DNA of 64,000 bases from Diplolepis rosae (taxonomy: Eukaryota > Arthropoda > Insecta > Hymenoptera > Diplolepididae), in NCBI GenBank assembly GCA_030998225.1, contig JAPYXD010000678.1, positions 1,832,501 through 1,896,500 of the forward strand. The letters are read 5' to 3'. Each line of letters begins with the position of its first letter. Positions within the stretch are counted from its first letter, which is position 1. Shown piece by piece: positions 23,831 to 35,469 of the stretch. The notes under the pieces are model-generated. The model was not told the DNA's origin and searched no databases. It saw only the letters and a program-made list of their open reading frames with translations. A program made the translations under genes and the position numbers.

Positions 23831-24090
23831 CAACCGTTCTTCTTAATTTTCCCTTATTCAGATTCTTTAAACCACCATTATTATTATCTATAAATAGTAT
23901 CATTCCTACATGTTTTATCACACCTCACTAATTATTATTTACGGATCAATTTTATTTTTCTTAATTAATCATTTTCTATACAATTAATTAACTGTTCTTT
24001 GTTCTAAGAAACCCTATGGTGCTCTTTATACTTGAGACAAGTATAACAATAACCTGTCCCACTTTCGTTTGTAAATAGAATAAATCGATT

Positions 24091-24671
24091 GGGGGGGGGG
24101 GGGGGGGGGTAAGGTTAATTCAGTGAAAAAAAGGCACGTTTCTAAGAATTTTTTTTGGCGATACAGATAGTGTTAGGTCATTCAGCCAATCTCCATATAA
24201 TAATGCAACATTTGAACAATATTTGCCTAAATTTTCATTGCAAAATATTGAAAATTGAGCGAGTGACAGTAAATCTACGGAGGCGCCTCGAAAAAAAGTT
24301 GTTTTGCGGTGTACATCATAACTCGCAACAGAATCATTTGAAACAAAAAAAAGCTCCCAGGGATACCTGGTGAATTATGTCAAGAAGTACCGTGCAAAAT
24401 TTCAAAACGATTGGTTCAGTAGAGTTTGAGTTATGATGTACACGGACTTCAAAAATAACAAGTTTTAGAAAAACGCTTTAAAGTTTTGCTCTACTAATTC
24501 GCAACTCGTAAACTTGTATAGAAACCAGGCTTGGAGCAACGGGCGCTCAAATACTCACAGCTTCGTCAATTTTGTTCCGATCGACATGAAATTTTGACAC
24601 AATATTCTCGAGATATTATGCAATCATGTAATCAATGCAAAAATATAAGTTTTAATACCCCCCCCCCCCCC
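24091..24671. repeat. Block bounded by G19 and C14 homopolymers
   Basis: A run of 19 G (24091-24109) and a run of 14 C (24658-24671) bracket about 550 bp of unique-looking sequence that contains TGAGTTATGATGTACACGG and, inverted, GTGTACATCATAACTCGCA (around 24310 and 24429). It may be one mobile element with homopolymer ends or two coincidental runs. Confidence 0.4.
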
Positions 24672-25790
24672 GAAATTATGAACTGACCCTAATCTTATTA
24701 CAATTCCAATATATATTTAAATAGTAAATAATTTGTCGATAATTAAGTAATTGTAACTTTCATGATTTCTGTGTTAGTATCGAATGAGCACACTGCGTCA
24801 ATAAATCGCGACTGATATGATTGCAAACATTTAATGTATACCCTAATTGACGTAGGTCAGGTAAAATTCACATCTTTCATAACTCCTGATCAGAGTGTCA
24901 ATTATTATTTTAGGATTAATGCGCGCTCAAGATCGCGTCATGAGAAGCTACGGCGGGTCAGCTGTGAAATGTATACAAAACAAAAATGCGCGTCTTACCC
25001 TCAAAATGCTTGTCGCGGTACTCGAACATCAAAATTCTCTGTCTGAATAATCTGGAGCCGGACATCCCGAATTTACTATCGCCGCAAACGAATCTCCAAA
25101 CTGCAATTTCTCTTATCAGCGGCTTTGACGCCAAGCATCGATGAAACAAGTTCTATTGTGTACAAAAATAAATAACAAGGGCATGTCTCCTTTGGCATTG
25201 TCGAGAGAAACGGCTGAAAGTGCGGAGAGTGCAGAACCTCGTTGAAGAAACTACATGAAAGTCGAATTGATATTAACTCCAATTGATGGCGTATAAAGGC
25301 ATTCGCAATGATCCAGCGCGAACGTGACAAGTAAGACAAGCGAGATGGCAGCTCCGAAAAAGAAAAGTTAAATCCTAGAAAAACATGAAGAGAAACAAAG
25401 GACTCTAAATTTGAAATGGAATTTCGCGTCTGGTTCACTCGGTATAACTGACAGCTTCATCAGCTGAGAGTGTATACAATTCGCTTGAAAGCGTCATAAC
25501 AATAATTTCTTCACTTGATGCACTTCATATCACTTTGATGGATAATCGCGATCGAGGAGGTAGAATAGATTTTGAAAAAAATAGTATTGCGTAGTTGGAG
25601 CGCAATCCAGTATCATATCCCCTACAGCGAAAATTCCAACACTCTTGTTGACTCGTGTTTTTCAAACAATTACTAAAAACTTGATTCGAAAAAGCAACAA
25701 AATTTAAGAAAATTAGCTCATCGCTGAACTTCGCGATAATGAAATAAACGTTTTGCAAAAATAAGAAAAAGTTAAAATCGGTCGGGCAAA

Positions 25791-25910
25791 ATGGCAGGGC
25801 CTTGTTGTCAAGCAACAAAGACGCGTGCAAGAAGTCCGCAAGAAAAACGGTACTACGCACCTCCATATGCATCCGTGACTTCGGCAGCGAGCAACGTCAA
25901 GTTTTCTTGA
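25791..25910 (+). CDS. Short ORF, 39 aa, possible 5' exon or small peptide
   Basis: ATG in good context (CAAAATGG) opens a frame beginning MAGPCCQATKTRARSPQEKR and ending SNVKFS before TGA. The composition (Pro/Tyr/Ser/Arg-rich) is more protein-like than chance AT-rich frames in this window. A GT inside the last codons could be a donor. No family recognised. Confidence 0.25.
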   Translation: MAGPCCQATKTRARSPQEKRYYAPPYASVTSAASNVKFS

Positions 25911-26049
25911 GCTGTTGTCCAGGTTTTCAGCGCGGATCACGGCTTCCTTTTCGCGCAATGCCACGAAAAGCAACAACTCGTTTTGATCATCCCTACACGA
26001 AGCAATCGCATTCAGCGAGCACCGTACTGCTGATCACTCAGCGTTGTTC

Positions 26050-26130
26050 GATTTATTTCGGTTCGTCCGGAGGCGGGACATACAATGTTATACGCATGCG
26101 CATTACGCTGAAGGAACTTCCGGACACCAC
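26050..26130. promoter_or_regulatory. Housekeeping-type promoter motifs
   Basis: CGCATGCGCA (26093-26102) matches the NRF1/Ewg palindrome. ETS-type CCGGA/TCCGG motifs sit on either side (GTCCGGAGG about 26075; ACTTCCGGA at 26117-26125). Such clusters mark broad or bidirectional promoters. No confirmed gene is attached. Confidence 0.42.
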
Positions 26131-26234
26131 CAGTAGAGGCGTTGTTGTCTGAGCAGCAACGACTTATGACATAGACTTACGACAACTTACGACTGGCAAC
26201 GACGGCGACGAGCGGACGAGGCCAGACAAGGCCG

Positions 26235-26330
26235 ATGGGACGTCGCGACGTCGGGGCCATGATGACGAACATGACAAAACGTGATGACGACCGACTGAAA
26301 AAGTTCGAGGCTAAGATCTACAAAATATAG
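26235..26330 (+). CDS. Short ORF, 31 aa, downstream of the NRF1/ETS cluster
   Basis: The frame starts MGRRDVGAMMTNMTKRDDDR and ends KFEAKIYKI then TAG. The stop overlaps a possible donor (ATAG|GTTCGA). It could be the first exon of a plus-strand gene or an upstream ORF. No family recognised. Confidence 0.25.
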   Translation: MGRRDVGAMMTNMTKRDDDRLKKFEAKIYKI

Positions 26331-26953
26331 GTTCGAAAGGTGGTTTTAAATATCGCTATACTGGAGATTCGAAGCTTTCACATTGAGGTCGACGACTCGC
26401 ACTTGCGTTCCATTATATTTTTCACTTTAAACGTCGTATAGAGCCCAATTAAAAAGAAACAAAGAGCAGAATTAAAGTTCAAAGATTCCTTTGCGAGTTC
26501 TTAAAATCTGAATTAGCTATAACTAATGCTGATTACAGTCACTAATTTTGTCTGTCATAATTTAAACTGATTATGACTGAAAAAAACTCATGATGTAAGC
26601 AACACTTTAGAAATGAGCATATACATATAGAGGGTGAGTTTTTTTATCATGATATATCGAAATATCTGAAGAAATACACATCGTACGGAATACATTTTCA
26701 CAATAAAAACTTTTTATTTTCGAGGGGAAAAGCAATTTAGCAAAAATTTACCCCAAACTCTAAAAGCGGGAGAAGGCGTAACTTTAAAATTTCAAATGGG
26801 AGTTTCTATTTTTGATTGCAGATTAGGAATCCTTATTAAGAAATACGTAAGTTTAATTCGAAAAGTTTTTTTTCGATTTGCGACATAAATTAAAATTTCA
26901 AAGTTACCTCCACCTCAAGATGTAGATAAAAAAATCACCCTGTATACTAGATA

Positions 26954-28128
26954 AAAAATCTGCCCGCTTCGCGGGCACATTCTCATCGCTCGCAACCTTG
27001 AGCGCGCGATTTGATCGTCGCGCTTCGCGCTCGGTCTTGTGCTCTTCGCATACATTTAAGTTTATTTCTTATAATTTAATACTGAAGCTCAAACCAACTT
27101 AATGATATTAAAGATGATGTAAATTAGTCATCTTCTCAAAGTCACTGAATTTCTTTTTGAATTTAAGTGAAACAGGAAATTCAATTTACTTAAGGCTCTA
27201 TCAACCTTAAGGAACACATTCTCATCATGGCGCTCGCGCTTCGCACTCAATTTTCTGTATACATTTCAGTAACTTTTTAATAAATTACATGATTAAAATA
27301 ATTTATTTTCTTCCAAATCTCTCAAAAAGAAAAAATAATCGTAGACTTTATTTAAGGTAGTTTGTTCACGAAAATTAGATTTTGTCTAAAAAATGGAATT
27401 ATTTAATTTTAATCGTATTTTTTGGAATTGAAACGAAAAATATATGTTTTTTCATAAACTGTGTAAGACAAAACTTGTAGATCTTTTTGAAGCGAACAAC
27501 TTTGTACTCTTACGTTTTTTTCGTATTTCACATATTATTGTTAAAAAATTGAATTTTGGATTTTCAATAGATTATTTTTGAATTAAAAAAAAAATATATG
27601 CATCTTATGAAAAAATGTTACAATTCAAATTTGTAGGTCTTTATGTAGAAAATAATATTGTATCATAACGTTTTTTCGTATCTCGTATAATTTAACTGGA
27701 AAATGGAATTTTGATATTGACTTTTTTCGAATTTGAATATGCTGTAACATTTCTAATTTTGATTTAATCAAAAAATGTTATCAGGATAATTTTTAGAGAT
27801 TCATAAGCACTATCTAAACCAGTATTAAAATTTTTGATTTTTTCAAAAACACAAATGTAGTGCTCAATCCCTCAATTTTGATTGGATGTGGCTGGTTAAC
27901 GAACTTGTCCTTACTTTTTCGGCTCCGATAAAGTGTGCCAAAGCACAATTCAATCTGATAATTCTATCGAGAGTTATGCCGCACACGACCTACAGACAGA
28001 CAGACACTTTCGTAAAAACCCTTTTTTCGGACTCAGGGGGTCTCAAAACGTAAAGATTTGATGAAATTTTCGAAAGTCATTTTCCACATAAAACCAATAC
28101 CTTCTCATCCATTATGAGAATGTAAAAA
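26954..28128 (+). mobile_element. R1 repeat, long copy b
   Basis: Same head (TGCCCGCTTCGCGGGCA), body and tail hairpin as copy a, in direct orientation about 5.2 kb away. It differs by an R5 remnant and an adjoining deletion. Confidence 0.85.
27356..27380 (+). mobile_element. R5 (TTAA-type) terminus remnant inside R1
   Basis: After TTAA (27352-27355), GGTAGTTTGTTCACGAAAAT matches the R5 terminus; the R1 sequence then resumes after a gap. Copy a has the uninterrupted site TTTATTTAAGGAAACG. Confidence 0.72.
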
Positions 28129-30250
28129 GTCTTTCAAAGAATGTTTGCAATATTATTAAAAGCTTTATACAGTCCGCAATATTGAACGCTACAGACTTGA
28201 AGGGGTCATGTTCTTTGATAATAAAAAAAGCAAGAAATCAATTTTTAAGGCTGTTTGGTTATTACTTCTATATATAGCTTATTATCATTGGTAAAAAGTT
28301 ATAAAATAAAGCTTATACCTGAGTCGAAAAAATATTTACACTAATCCACTTTTTAAACTTCTTATCGTTAATAAGTTTTGTTTCCGATTAGTAATAAACA
28401 AAAAATTATAATTAAAGAGAGTAGGTATTTTGTTTATATTAATTCTTCCTCATTGAGGAAGCTTTACAAGAATAAAGTTTTTCGATATAATTTGACCTCT
28501 GGTGTCTGAAAATTTAATTTTTAATAAATGTTCCTGTGTTTGTGTATGTCAATAGAATTGTTTCCATAGTACTTCCAAAGGAGTTGAGCCTTTAGCTAGG
28601 ATAACGGAATTGAGAGGAAGTGTAGTCCCAGATGATATGCAAAATTAATCAAGCTTAGAGTTGGATCTGGTAGAAATACATTTTTTTCGATTTCACTTTT
28701 CTCTCAAAAACCGTTTAAGATGTGAATTTTTTCAAATTTGTTACACATTTTTATTATTTACTATTAACTAATTCATACTTAAGCAATTAAAATCCGAATT
28801 TAAAATTCAAAATGATACGAAATAAAAAAAAAATTATGAAACAAACTTTATTTATTTATTAGATAAATGAAATACAACAGAATAACGCTACGTCATACTA
28901 TCGAGTGATCGTACGTCTCAATGAATCTCTCACTTTTTGTTTCAACAAGCACAGCTCTATGGAGATTGCATATACTTAATACGCATTTCTGAATACGTAT
29001 AGAGATTCGTATTCGTAAACTCACTCATGAATAAAATCAAATGTACAACTACTGACTACTCGATAATTCAGAGTGGGGTTCAATAGACTTGGATAAAAAG
29101 TAAAAAATAAGAAACAATTAACCGTTGGCCCTTTTTTATTTATTCGCATATAGAACATGGCCCCTTGCTAAAATGTGGAGAGCCGAATAAAATTATCAAA
29201 CTTCGCTTCTCATTATAATAAATCTTCTACTATTTGAATGACTCCATAAAAATTCCATTAAAGTTTACCTTATTTCATTCGATTTATTTTGTCTTGAAAA
29301 AGTTGTCTATTATCAACAAACTAATGGCACTTTTTCCCTCTCGGACTTTCTGTTATAAGAAAACGTCAACTATAAATTAAAATATCATGCCAACTTTGAA
29401 TCAAAATCCGTTGATTGGTAGAAGATAAAATAAAGGTTATTTATATCCATTTCTATTATGTACAACAAATATTGATCAGTGAATTTGCAGTATTTTATCT
29501 GCTTGCTTGTGATGTTTTTCAAATCTAATACATAAGTTAGTTTATATGTATAATTGGATATACATCAACATTCACTGATGTTTTCACTCCAAAATGTTTA
29601 CTTTTCTCTATGGTACAAAATCTTTTTTGCGGTTCACTCAAAATATTTAAGCGACTACATTCATACTTTTTATATAAAATACTATAGTTAACTCTATTTT
29701 CTACTCAATTTTTTATCTTTTTATCCAAGACTATTTGATGTGATCAAACAGGTCCCGCCTCAGAGCTAAAGCTAAAAAAATTCCTCAGAACATGATCGTA
29801 GAAACAAAAAAGTTCTAAACGCGTAGTGAAAAAATTCACAATGTCCAGATTAGGACAAAAAGAACAATTTCGCAGAGGTATATGCGGTACTAGTAATTTT
29901 CTTGTTATATCGTTTATTTGAAAAATTTTCATTTAAAGTCGTCGAAGAAAACTACGAAGCAATAAGTAACGCAAAAAAAAAACAAAACAAAAAAAAAAGA
30001 ATCACTGGAACAACCCGCTGCATTTATGCGATTTTCAATCGCAACGTTCCAGCAGGCCTACAGTTCTGGTTCGAGATGCCTCTTAAGTGCCCAGTGTCTG
30101 CCACCCTCTCTCACCTACTTCTTATTGGATATCCTTTCTCAGACTATCATTCACACAGTCAACACATTCCAATCCATACCAATAACACACAGCCGATACA
30201 AAAGAAACGCGAAGGACGACGTTAAGCAACTATTCCAATAATACAGAACA
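28129..30250. other. AT-rich intergenic sequence
   Basis: No gene, RNA or clear repeat boundary. Short ORFs at 29.7-30.2 kb have no recognisable features. Confidence 0.4.
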
Positions 30251-30270
30251 GGCTGCTTTTTTCTTCTTTG

Positions 30271-30478
30271 TTTATTCAATATGCATTTTTATCTTATAAA
30301 GTAATATTCTACAATAATTAAAAGTAAATTAAAAAAGAGTTCACCAAACAAAAGTTAAAATAATCTTTAAAATTCTCGATAAGGCAACTAATCTGTTTAG
30401 TAGTTCATTTTACAATTCTATAATTAAATGATATACTATAAAGTATATGTAAAACACTAATATATGGTTATTTTTATT
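30271..30478 (-). terminator. Candidate polyadenylation signals of the zinc-finger gene
   Basis: Minus-strand AATAAA occurs at 30478-30473 and 30276-30271, about 225 and 430 nt beyond the stop codon. Which is used cannot be told from sequence. Confidence 0.4.
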
Positions 30479-30701
30479 TTCTTGTTACAAGCCTTACATA
30501 ATTAGAATATAATATGTATACTTTGTATATATACTCTTGTAATAAAATTGATTACTTCGTACTTGTTTCTAGAGATAATAATAAATATAACTATTGTGTA
30601 ATGTTAGTACAAGAGACGTGCGTGCAGAGGGTGGCAGCAGGGTGCGCATTCGGGAGTGCAATCGCATCAGGGATTCTCCAATCCCGGCTCTTAATATCGT
30701 C

Positions 30702-31277
30702 TCACATGGTGACATTCAGTTGTATTGCTTTCGTATCCACCGAGCAAGTTTGTTGCTGCTGCTGCTGTTGTTGCTGCTGTTGAACCTGTTGTTGAACTTG
30801 TTGCTGAACTTGCTGCTGTATTGCCTGCAGTTGAATAGCTTTCGTGTCAACGGTACACGTTTGCTGTTGTTGCTGCTGAGTTTGCTGCTGTTGTTGAACT
30901 TGCTGTTGCTGCACCTGTTGTTGTACCTGTTGTTGCTGCTGAGCTTGTTGCGCAGCTGCTTGAGCAGCTTGCCTTTGTTGCTGACGAAGTATACTAGGTG
31001 GTGGGTCCATATGTTGGCGCTGATGCAGCAAAAGGTGATTCTTCTGGAAGAATGCTTTCCCACATTTATCGCAAACATGCGACCTTATATGACAACTGCC
31101 GTCCGAATGGCGTCGCTGATGCTGAGAAAGTCCATGCTTCTGAGCAAAACCACGACCACAATCGGGACATACGTGAGGCTTTGGTTTAGGTCCGGTGCCC
31201 ACTGGAGGAGACGTTTGAGTCGCACCGTGCATATGACTCACACTTGGAGTTCCGATCGGTCCATTCATCTGCAAATG
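30702..31277 (-). CDS. Zinc-finger gene last coding exon: fingers 10-11 and poly-Q tail
   Basis: Acceptor AAAATGCAG with exon start at 31277 (an alternative in-frame AG lies 9 nt on). Fingers 10 (CPDC) and 11 (CDKC) are followed by a Q-rich tract built of VQQQ units. The block TCTVDTKAIQL recurs as TCSVDTKAIQL 48 residues later, ending six residues before the stop. The leucine-rich frame on the plus strand is the complement of this CAG/CAA tract. Confidence 0.93.
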   Translation of the reverse strand, partial: HLQMNGPIGTPSVSHMHGATQTSPPVGTGPKPKPHVCPDCGRGFAQKHGLSQHQRRHSDGSCHIRSHVCDKCGKAFFQKNHLLLHQRQHMDPPPSILRQQQRQAAQAAAQQAQQQQQVQQQVQQQQVQQQQQTQQQQQQTCTVDTKAIQLQAIQQQVQQQVQQQVQQQQQQQQQQQTCSVDTKAIQLNVTM

Positions 31278-34200
31278 CTGCATTTTTAGTTTAATTTCCT
31301 TTTATTCTTCTTTTCTTACTGAATGTGTTATTTTTTTACAGAACTTACTTGGTGAGTACCGGAGGTATTCGGAGTTAGAAAGTGCCCTGGAGATTGTTGG
31401 AAGGCTGCTGCTAGACCACAGAGGTCGGTAACCAATGTCCTATCACCAGAGTGTAACCTTAAATGCAACGTGAGAGCTTCCCGGTTCTGGAACTCCAAAC
31501 CACATTCCCTGGAAAGAAAGTATTCATTTAGATTGGTAATAAGGGTTAGAGTCAGAATCTAAACTTTCAAAGAAACTTAATATTAGATTGATTCAAATTT
31601 CAATCGAACGAAGAGAAGGAGAGAGAAACGTGTTATTAAGCAGTTGCTTAAAACTAAAACATATTTTTTCTTCATTTAAAAAAGGAGGAGAGATGTTTCT
31701 GGAATTTGCCAAATAGTATATTACGACCCTAGGCCAGAAAGTTTGAGTTCCTGGCGTATGTGTTATAAATGCCGAAGCGAAGCCGAGGCATTCATATCAC
31801 ATACGCCAGGGCATCCAACATTCTGGCTGTGGGTCGTAACTGTGGAGCGGGTTGAAACAGCGACTTTCAACTCTAGGATTGAAAATCGTAGTTTCAACCC
31901 GCTCTACAGGTACCGCAAATTGGATCTTCAAAGGAGGCGCTATGAAAAAATATTTTTTCAAGACTTGCTATCGATTTTTATACAAATCTAGGACATTTCA
32001 TGTTAATGCAGATATATTACAGACACAACTTGAAAAATTTCAGTATTTAAATTTATCTTTTGAAATATTCTTCTCGAACAACAAACATTACAAATTTATA
32101 GGGCTTAACTTTCAGTTAAAAAATAGGTGATAATATTTTATCTCAGTACAATCTAGTTAATCAACTAATATTGCAATGAAGACAAATGAAAGATGGCATG
32201 GCATAAGGAATTAACCTACATTTTTCGGAAAATGATATTAATTACTGGAAAATTTTTAATAATTCAAATACATATCCTCATCAAAGGATTTGGTTATAAC
32301 TCTTTTTTGACACTATATTTTTGAAAAAATAAAGATAAAACATTTTATGTAACAAAAAATGTTTGAACATCATTATTTCAAAACGAGATCACTTTTTTCA
32401 ATTTAATTTTCTCTCTCTTTTCAGGAACTAATAATCTATATAAGAATTCCTCAGTTTTTTATTTATAGAAAAAATCAATTCTTAATCAACGTTCAAAGTA
32501 ATAAAAATCTGCGCCCAGCGTCTTATCTCCTGTAATTCTTCGGAACTGGTTGACTTTTTATAATTAATTTTTTGCTGGGCTTTGTTCAGCACTAAAATAT
32601 CCCTGGAGTGGACTTTTTTTTTTAAATTGAAAATTAGATTTTACAGAACTTTTTTTGTCTCTCCTGCAAAATTTGATAAATGTGGGTTAATCCTTTATGC
32701 CGTACTACCCTTAAAATGCTATAAAAACATAAACAATGGAACCGATACAACTTTCGAAAAATAAAATATTACATGCACTTCATAAAATTCAATTGCTTGT
32801 ATAAATAAAAATGAAGTACAATGTATTATTTACTACAAAATTAATGACGTACAATCAATAAAAGCTCCAGATTCTGAAATTATTCAGAAAAAAATATAAA
32901 ACTTAGTATCAACTTATTTTTATTTTCAATTGTATTTCTAATATCATTTGGACTAATAGTCGAAAAAATATATCTAGCTATCAAAGAGTTTTAAAAATGA
33001 TATGATTTGTATATGAACAGCTATTTCTGATTGTATGCGAATTGATAAAAATGAAAAAAGTTATACCTGCAGGTAAGTGACTTTTCATCGGCATTGGTAT
33101 TGTTATTATGAATCTTGGAGTGTGCGACTAGGTCTGCCTTTCTCGGGAATGCTTCTCCACAGACGGTGCACGCGAAAGGTGTTTCTCCAGTGTGTAGTCG
33201 CATGTGAGCTAGCAATGTTCTTTTCTGCAGGAATTCTTTACCACAAACATTGCATGAATGTGGAACTCTGCCATGCATTCTTCCATGATTAACCAACTCG
33301 AACTTCCTCTGGAAGGTGGCACCGCAATCTTGGCAAACAAATGGATGTAAACTGCCATGGAAGCGCGAATGCATCGTAAGGTGGTCCTTCTGCGAGAAGG
33401 ATTCTCCGCACTCTTCGCACACGAAGGGCCGCTCTCCGGAATGGAATTTGCTATGGGTCACTAAATGACGTTTCAAAGGAAAAGCTCTGCCGCACTCTTG
33501 ACATACGAAAGGTCGTTCCCGCGTATGAACACGAGTATGTGTCACTAAATGGTGTTTTAGTGTAAAGGACTTTTTACATTCGCGGCACTGATATGGTCTC
33601 TCCGCACTATGCAGAAGAAGATGGGTATGAAGACAGTGTTTGTGCGCGAAACTTTTGCCACAATGTACGCAAATATGGGGCCTTTCGCCGGTATGAACTC
33701 GCGCGTGCGTTGTGAGATGATGTTTGAGAAGAAAAGACTTTCCACACTCGGAACAGGAATAAGGCCTTTCCTTGGGTACTCGAACTTGGCTCCCCATGTC
33801 CTGCTGCGTCTTGACCTTGGTCTCGATCTGGGTTGTGTTGACGTGAGTCAGGACGTGCCCGAAGTGGCTTGAGGTATCTGTCTGACTAGCCGCTACATTG
33901 TTGGCATTGGCTTGATTGGAAGCGGCTGCTGCCCTCTTCATAAGGATTTCATTGCACTCTTCCGCGGTGAGCTGGAGCGGTCCGAGAGGAGTCATGAAAT
34001 GCTTGCTCATGGCGTGCTTGTCTGCTGTGGTAAAAACTAAAGTATTTGGAAATAGAGAAGGTGCAGGCGTAGGGTGGGCGGCGTCGCAATTGCAACCACC
34101 TTTATCGCAGGTTAAGGAAAATACATCGTGATGCTTTTTGGTTCGCACGTGCGTACCGTGGGTTTGATTGTGAGCTCCTGTGTGGCCATGGTGGGTCGTC

Positions 34201-34510
34201 GGCGTCTGCTGACAACTCTCGTTCATTGTAAACATGGGACGACGGTGGGCGCTATTGGCGATCTTGGCTGGTTTGATGTCAACTTGGATCTTTTGACTAG
34301 ACCCCTGGTCCTGGTTGTTGTTGACTGCGTAGCTGATGTTCGTCGTGAGATCACTTTGCGTATTCTCCCGAGTCTCTGTACCAGGCCCGCCGAACGACCA
34401 GGCATACCCGAACCCAGCACCTGCATTGCCGGGAGTGGTACACATGTTCGTCAAGGTGGTGATCGAACTATTCGTCTGGCTAGCCGCTCCTGTGGTAGGC
34501 CCCTCCGTCT
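30702..34510 (-). CDS. C2H2 zinc-finger transcription factor with a poly-Q C-terminus (11 fingers)
   Basis: Exons 33067-34510, 31349-31508 and 30702-31277 join with GT..AG introns of 1558 and 71 bp and stay in frame to TGA (30704-30702). The first exon has a low-complexity Ser/Thr/Asn/His N-terminus, a Cys cluster (TCDKGGCNCDAAH), the motif LQLTAEECNEILMKR, then eight fingers with TGERP-type linkers. Finger 9 is created across the exon 1/2 junction, and fingers 10-11 are in the last exon before the glutamine tract. It is predicted to be a nuclear DNA-binding regulator. I do not recognise the orthologue. The 34510 end is an acceptor (TTGACAG), so the true start lies upstream, probably via the exon ending at 35470; otherwise the internal Met at 34445 could serve. 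Confidence 0.93.
31349..31508 (-). CDS. Zinc-finger gene exon completing finger 9
   Basis: Acceptor CTTTCTTTCCAG and donor CACCAA|GTAAGT, 160 nt. With the preceding exon it restores LTCRECGLEFQNREALTLHL and RLH, a full C2H2 finger, then a Ser/Thr/Pro spacer ending GTHQ. Restoration of a finger across the junction is strong evidence for the splice. Confidence 0.93.
31721..31840. repeat. Foldback hairpin in the zinc-finger gene intron
   Basis: TACGACCCTAGGCCAGAA on the left is mirrored by TTCTGGCTGTGGGTCGTA on the right; CCTGGCGTATGTG and CACATACGCCAGG form the inner stem. Small MITE or cruciform-forming element. Confidence 0.82.
31841..31910. repeat. Second adjacent hairpin in the same intron
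   Basis: TGGAGCGGGTTGAAAC is inverted as GTTTCAACCCGCTCTACA, with an inner CTTTCAA/TTGAAAA pair. It abuts the previous hairpin. Confidence 0.82.
33067..34510 (-). CDS. Zinc-finger gene exon with fingers 1-8
   Basis: Acceptor TTGACAG|AGACGG (phase 1) and donor TGCAG|GTATAA (phase 2). Fingers 1-8 occupy about 33108-33767: CSEC, CVHC, CREC, CQEC, CEEC, CQDC, CNVC and CTVC pairs, each with x12-Hx3H. Finger helices repeat KHHL, KRHL and KDHL, so neighbouring fingers probably arose by duplication. Linkers degrade after finger 5 (GSLHP, GRVP). Plus-strand ORFs here are shadows. Confidence 0.95.
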
Positions 34511-35469
34511 CTGTCAATTAAAAATCAATTTTAGTCACAAATATTTACAAAGATCATTTTTCGAATTTCATTTTCATTTATCACCTTAACTTGGAGTACA
34601 TTTCTGCTTTTCAGAGGATTTTTAGCCTCCAAGGAAAAGCATCATCTGATTTGACAAAAGTATATTATTTATTGTATTGGAAAAGTAAAAGAAAATGTAA
34701 AATTACTTGCTAATTTTCAAACCTTTTACCTTTTGATTTTATGTCAAATGCAATTTTTTTTAAAATATATCTCATTTTTCACATAAATTAACATTGAAAC
34801 AGATATCTCTAGAATATCATTACATCAAAGTTATTACTACTTTAAAATTTGAAAAGTTTAATGTTATTTTACATTTAACACATTTATTATCCCCCGTAAA
34901 TAATTGAATTCATTCATAAAAAATATATAAACAAACTTGCACAAATAAATTAATTAAAATATTCAGTGTTTGATTTGATTTTGAATTGCAAAATATTGGT
35001 GGGAAATTCTATTGTACACGTCAAAAATAGAATAGTTATTTTTTTCGATCATGAAAAGAATAAAATTATAAAAACTTTTGTTTCAAACGATTCTTTAAGT
35101 TTTTCTCATTCTTAATAATTATTCAAGGTATTGAAAACCAAGGTCAAATCTTCTAAAATAATTTCATTTTAAAAGAAAAATACTTTTAATCTATATCCAA
35201 GAAATTTTTCTAATCGTTTAATAAAGCAATTTTTAATTATGAAATAGAGAAAGTTTAAAATTTTAAAACAATGTTTACCTTTTAAATTGTATAAATAAAC
35301 TTCATATGATTACAATAGAATTTCTCAGCATAAAATCTAAAATGTGTACAAAAAATGATATGAAATAAAAACTTAAAGTGCAGTATCTGTAAGAAATGGG
35401 TTAAGCAAAAAAGCCGGGACGAAAGGAGCAAAATGAAATAACCTTAAATTCACTAGATGAACGATCTAC

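Noticed and set aside
30594..31289. Long plus-strand leucine-rich ORF (231 codons)
   Set aside because: It is the complement of the CAG/CAA poly-Q tract of the zinc-finger gene.
34128..34589. 153-codon plus-strand ORF
   Set aside because: Shadow of the zinc-finger exon; no motif and no splice context.
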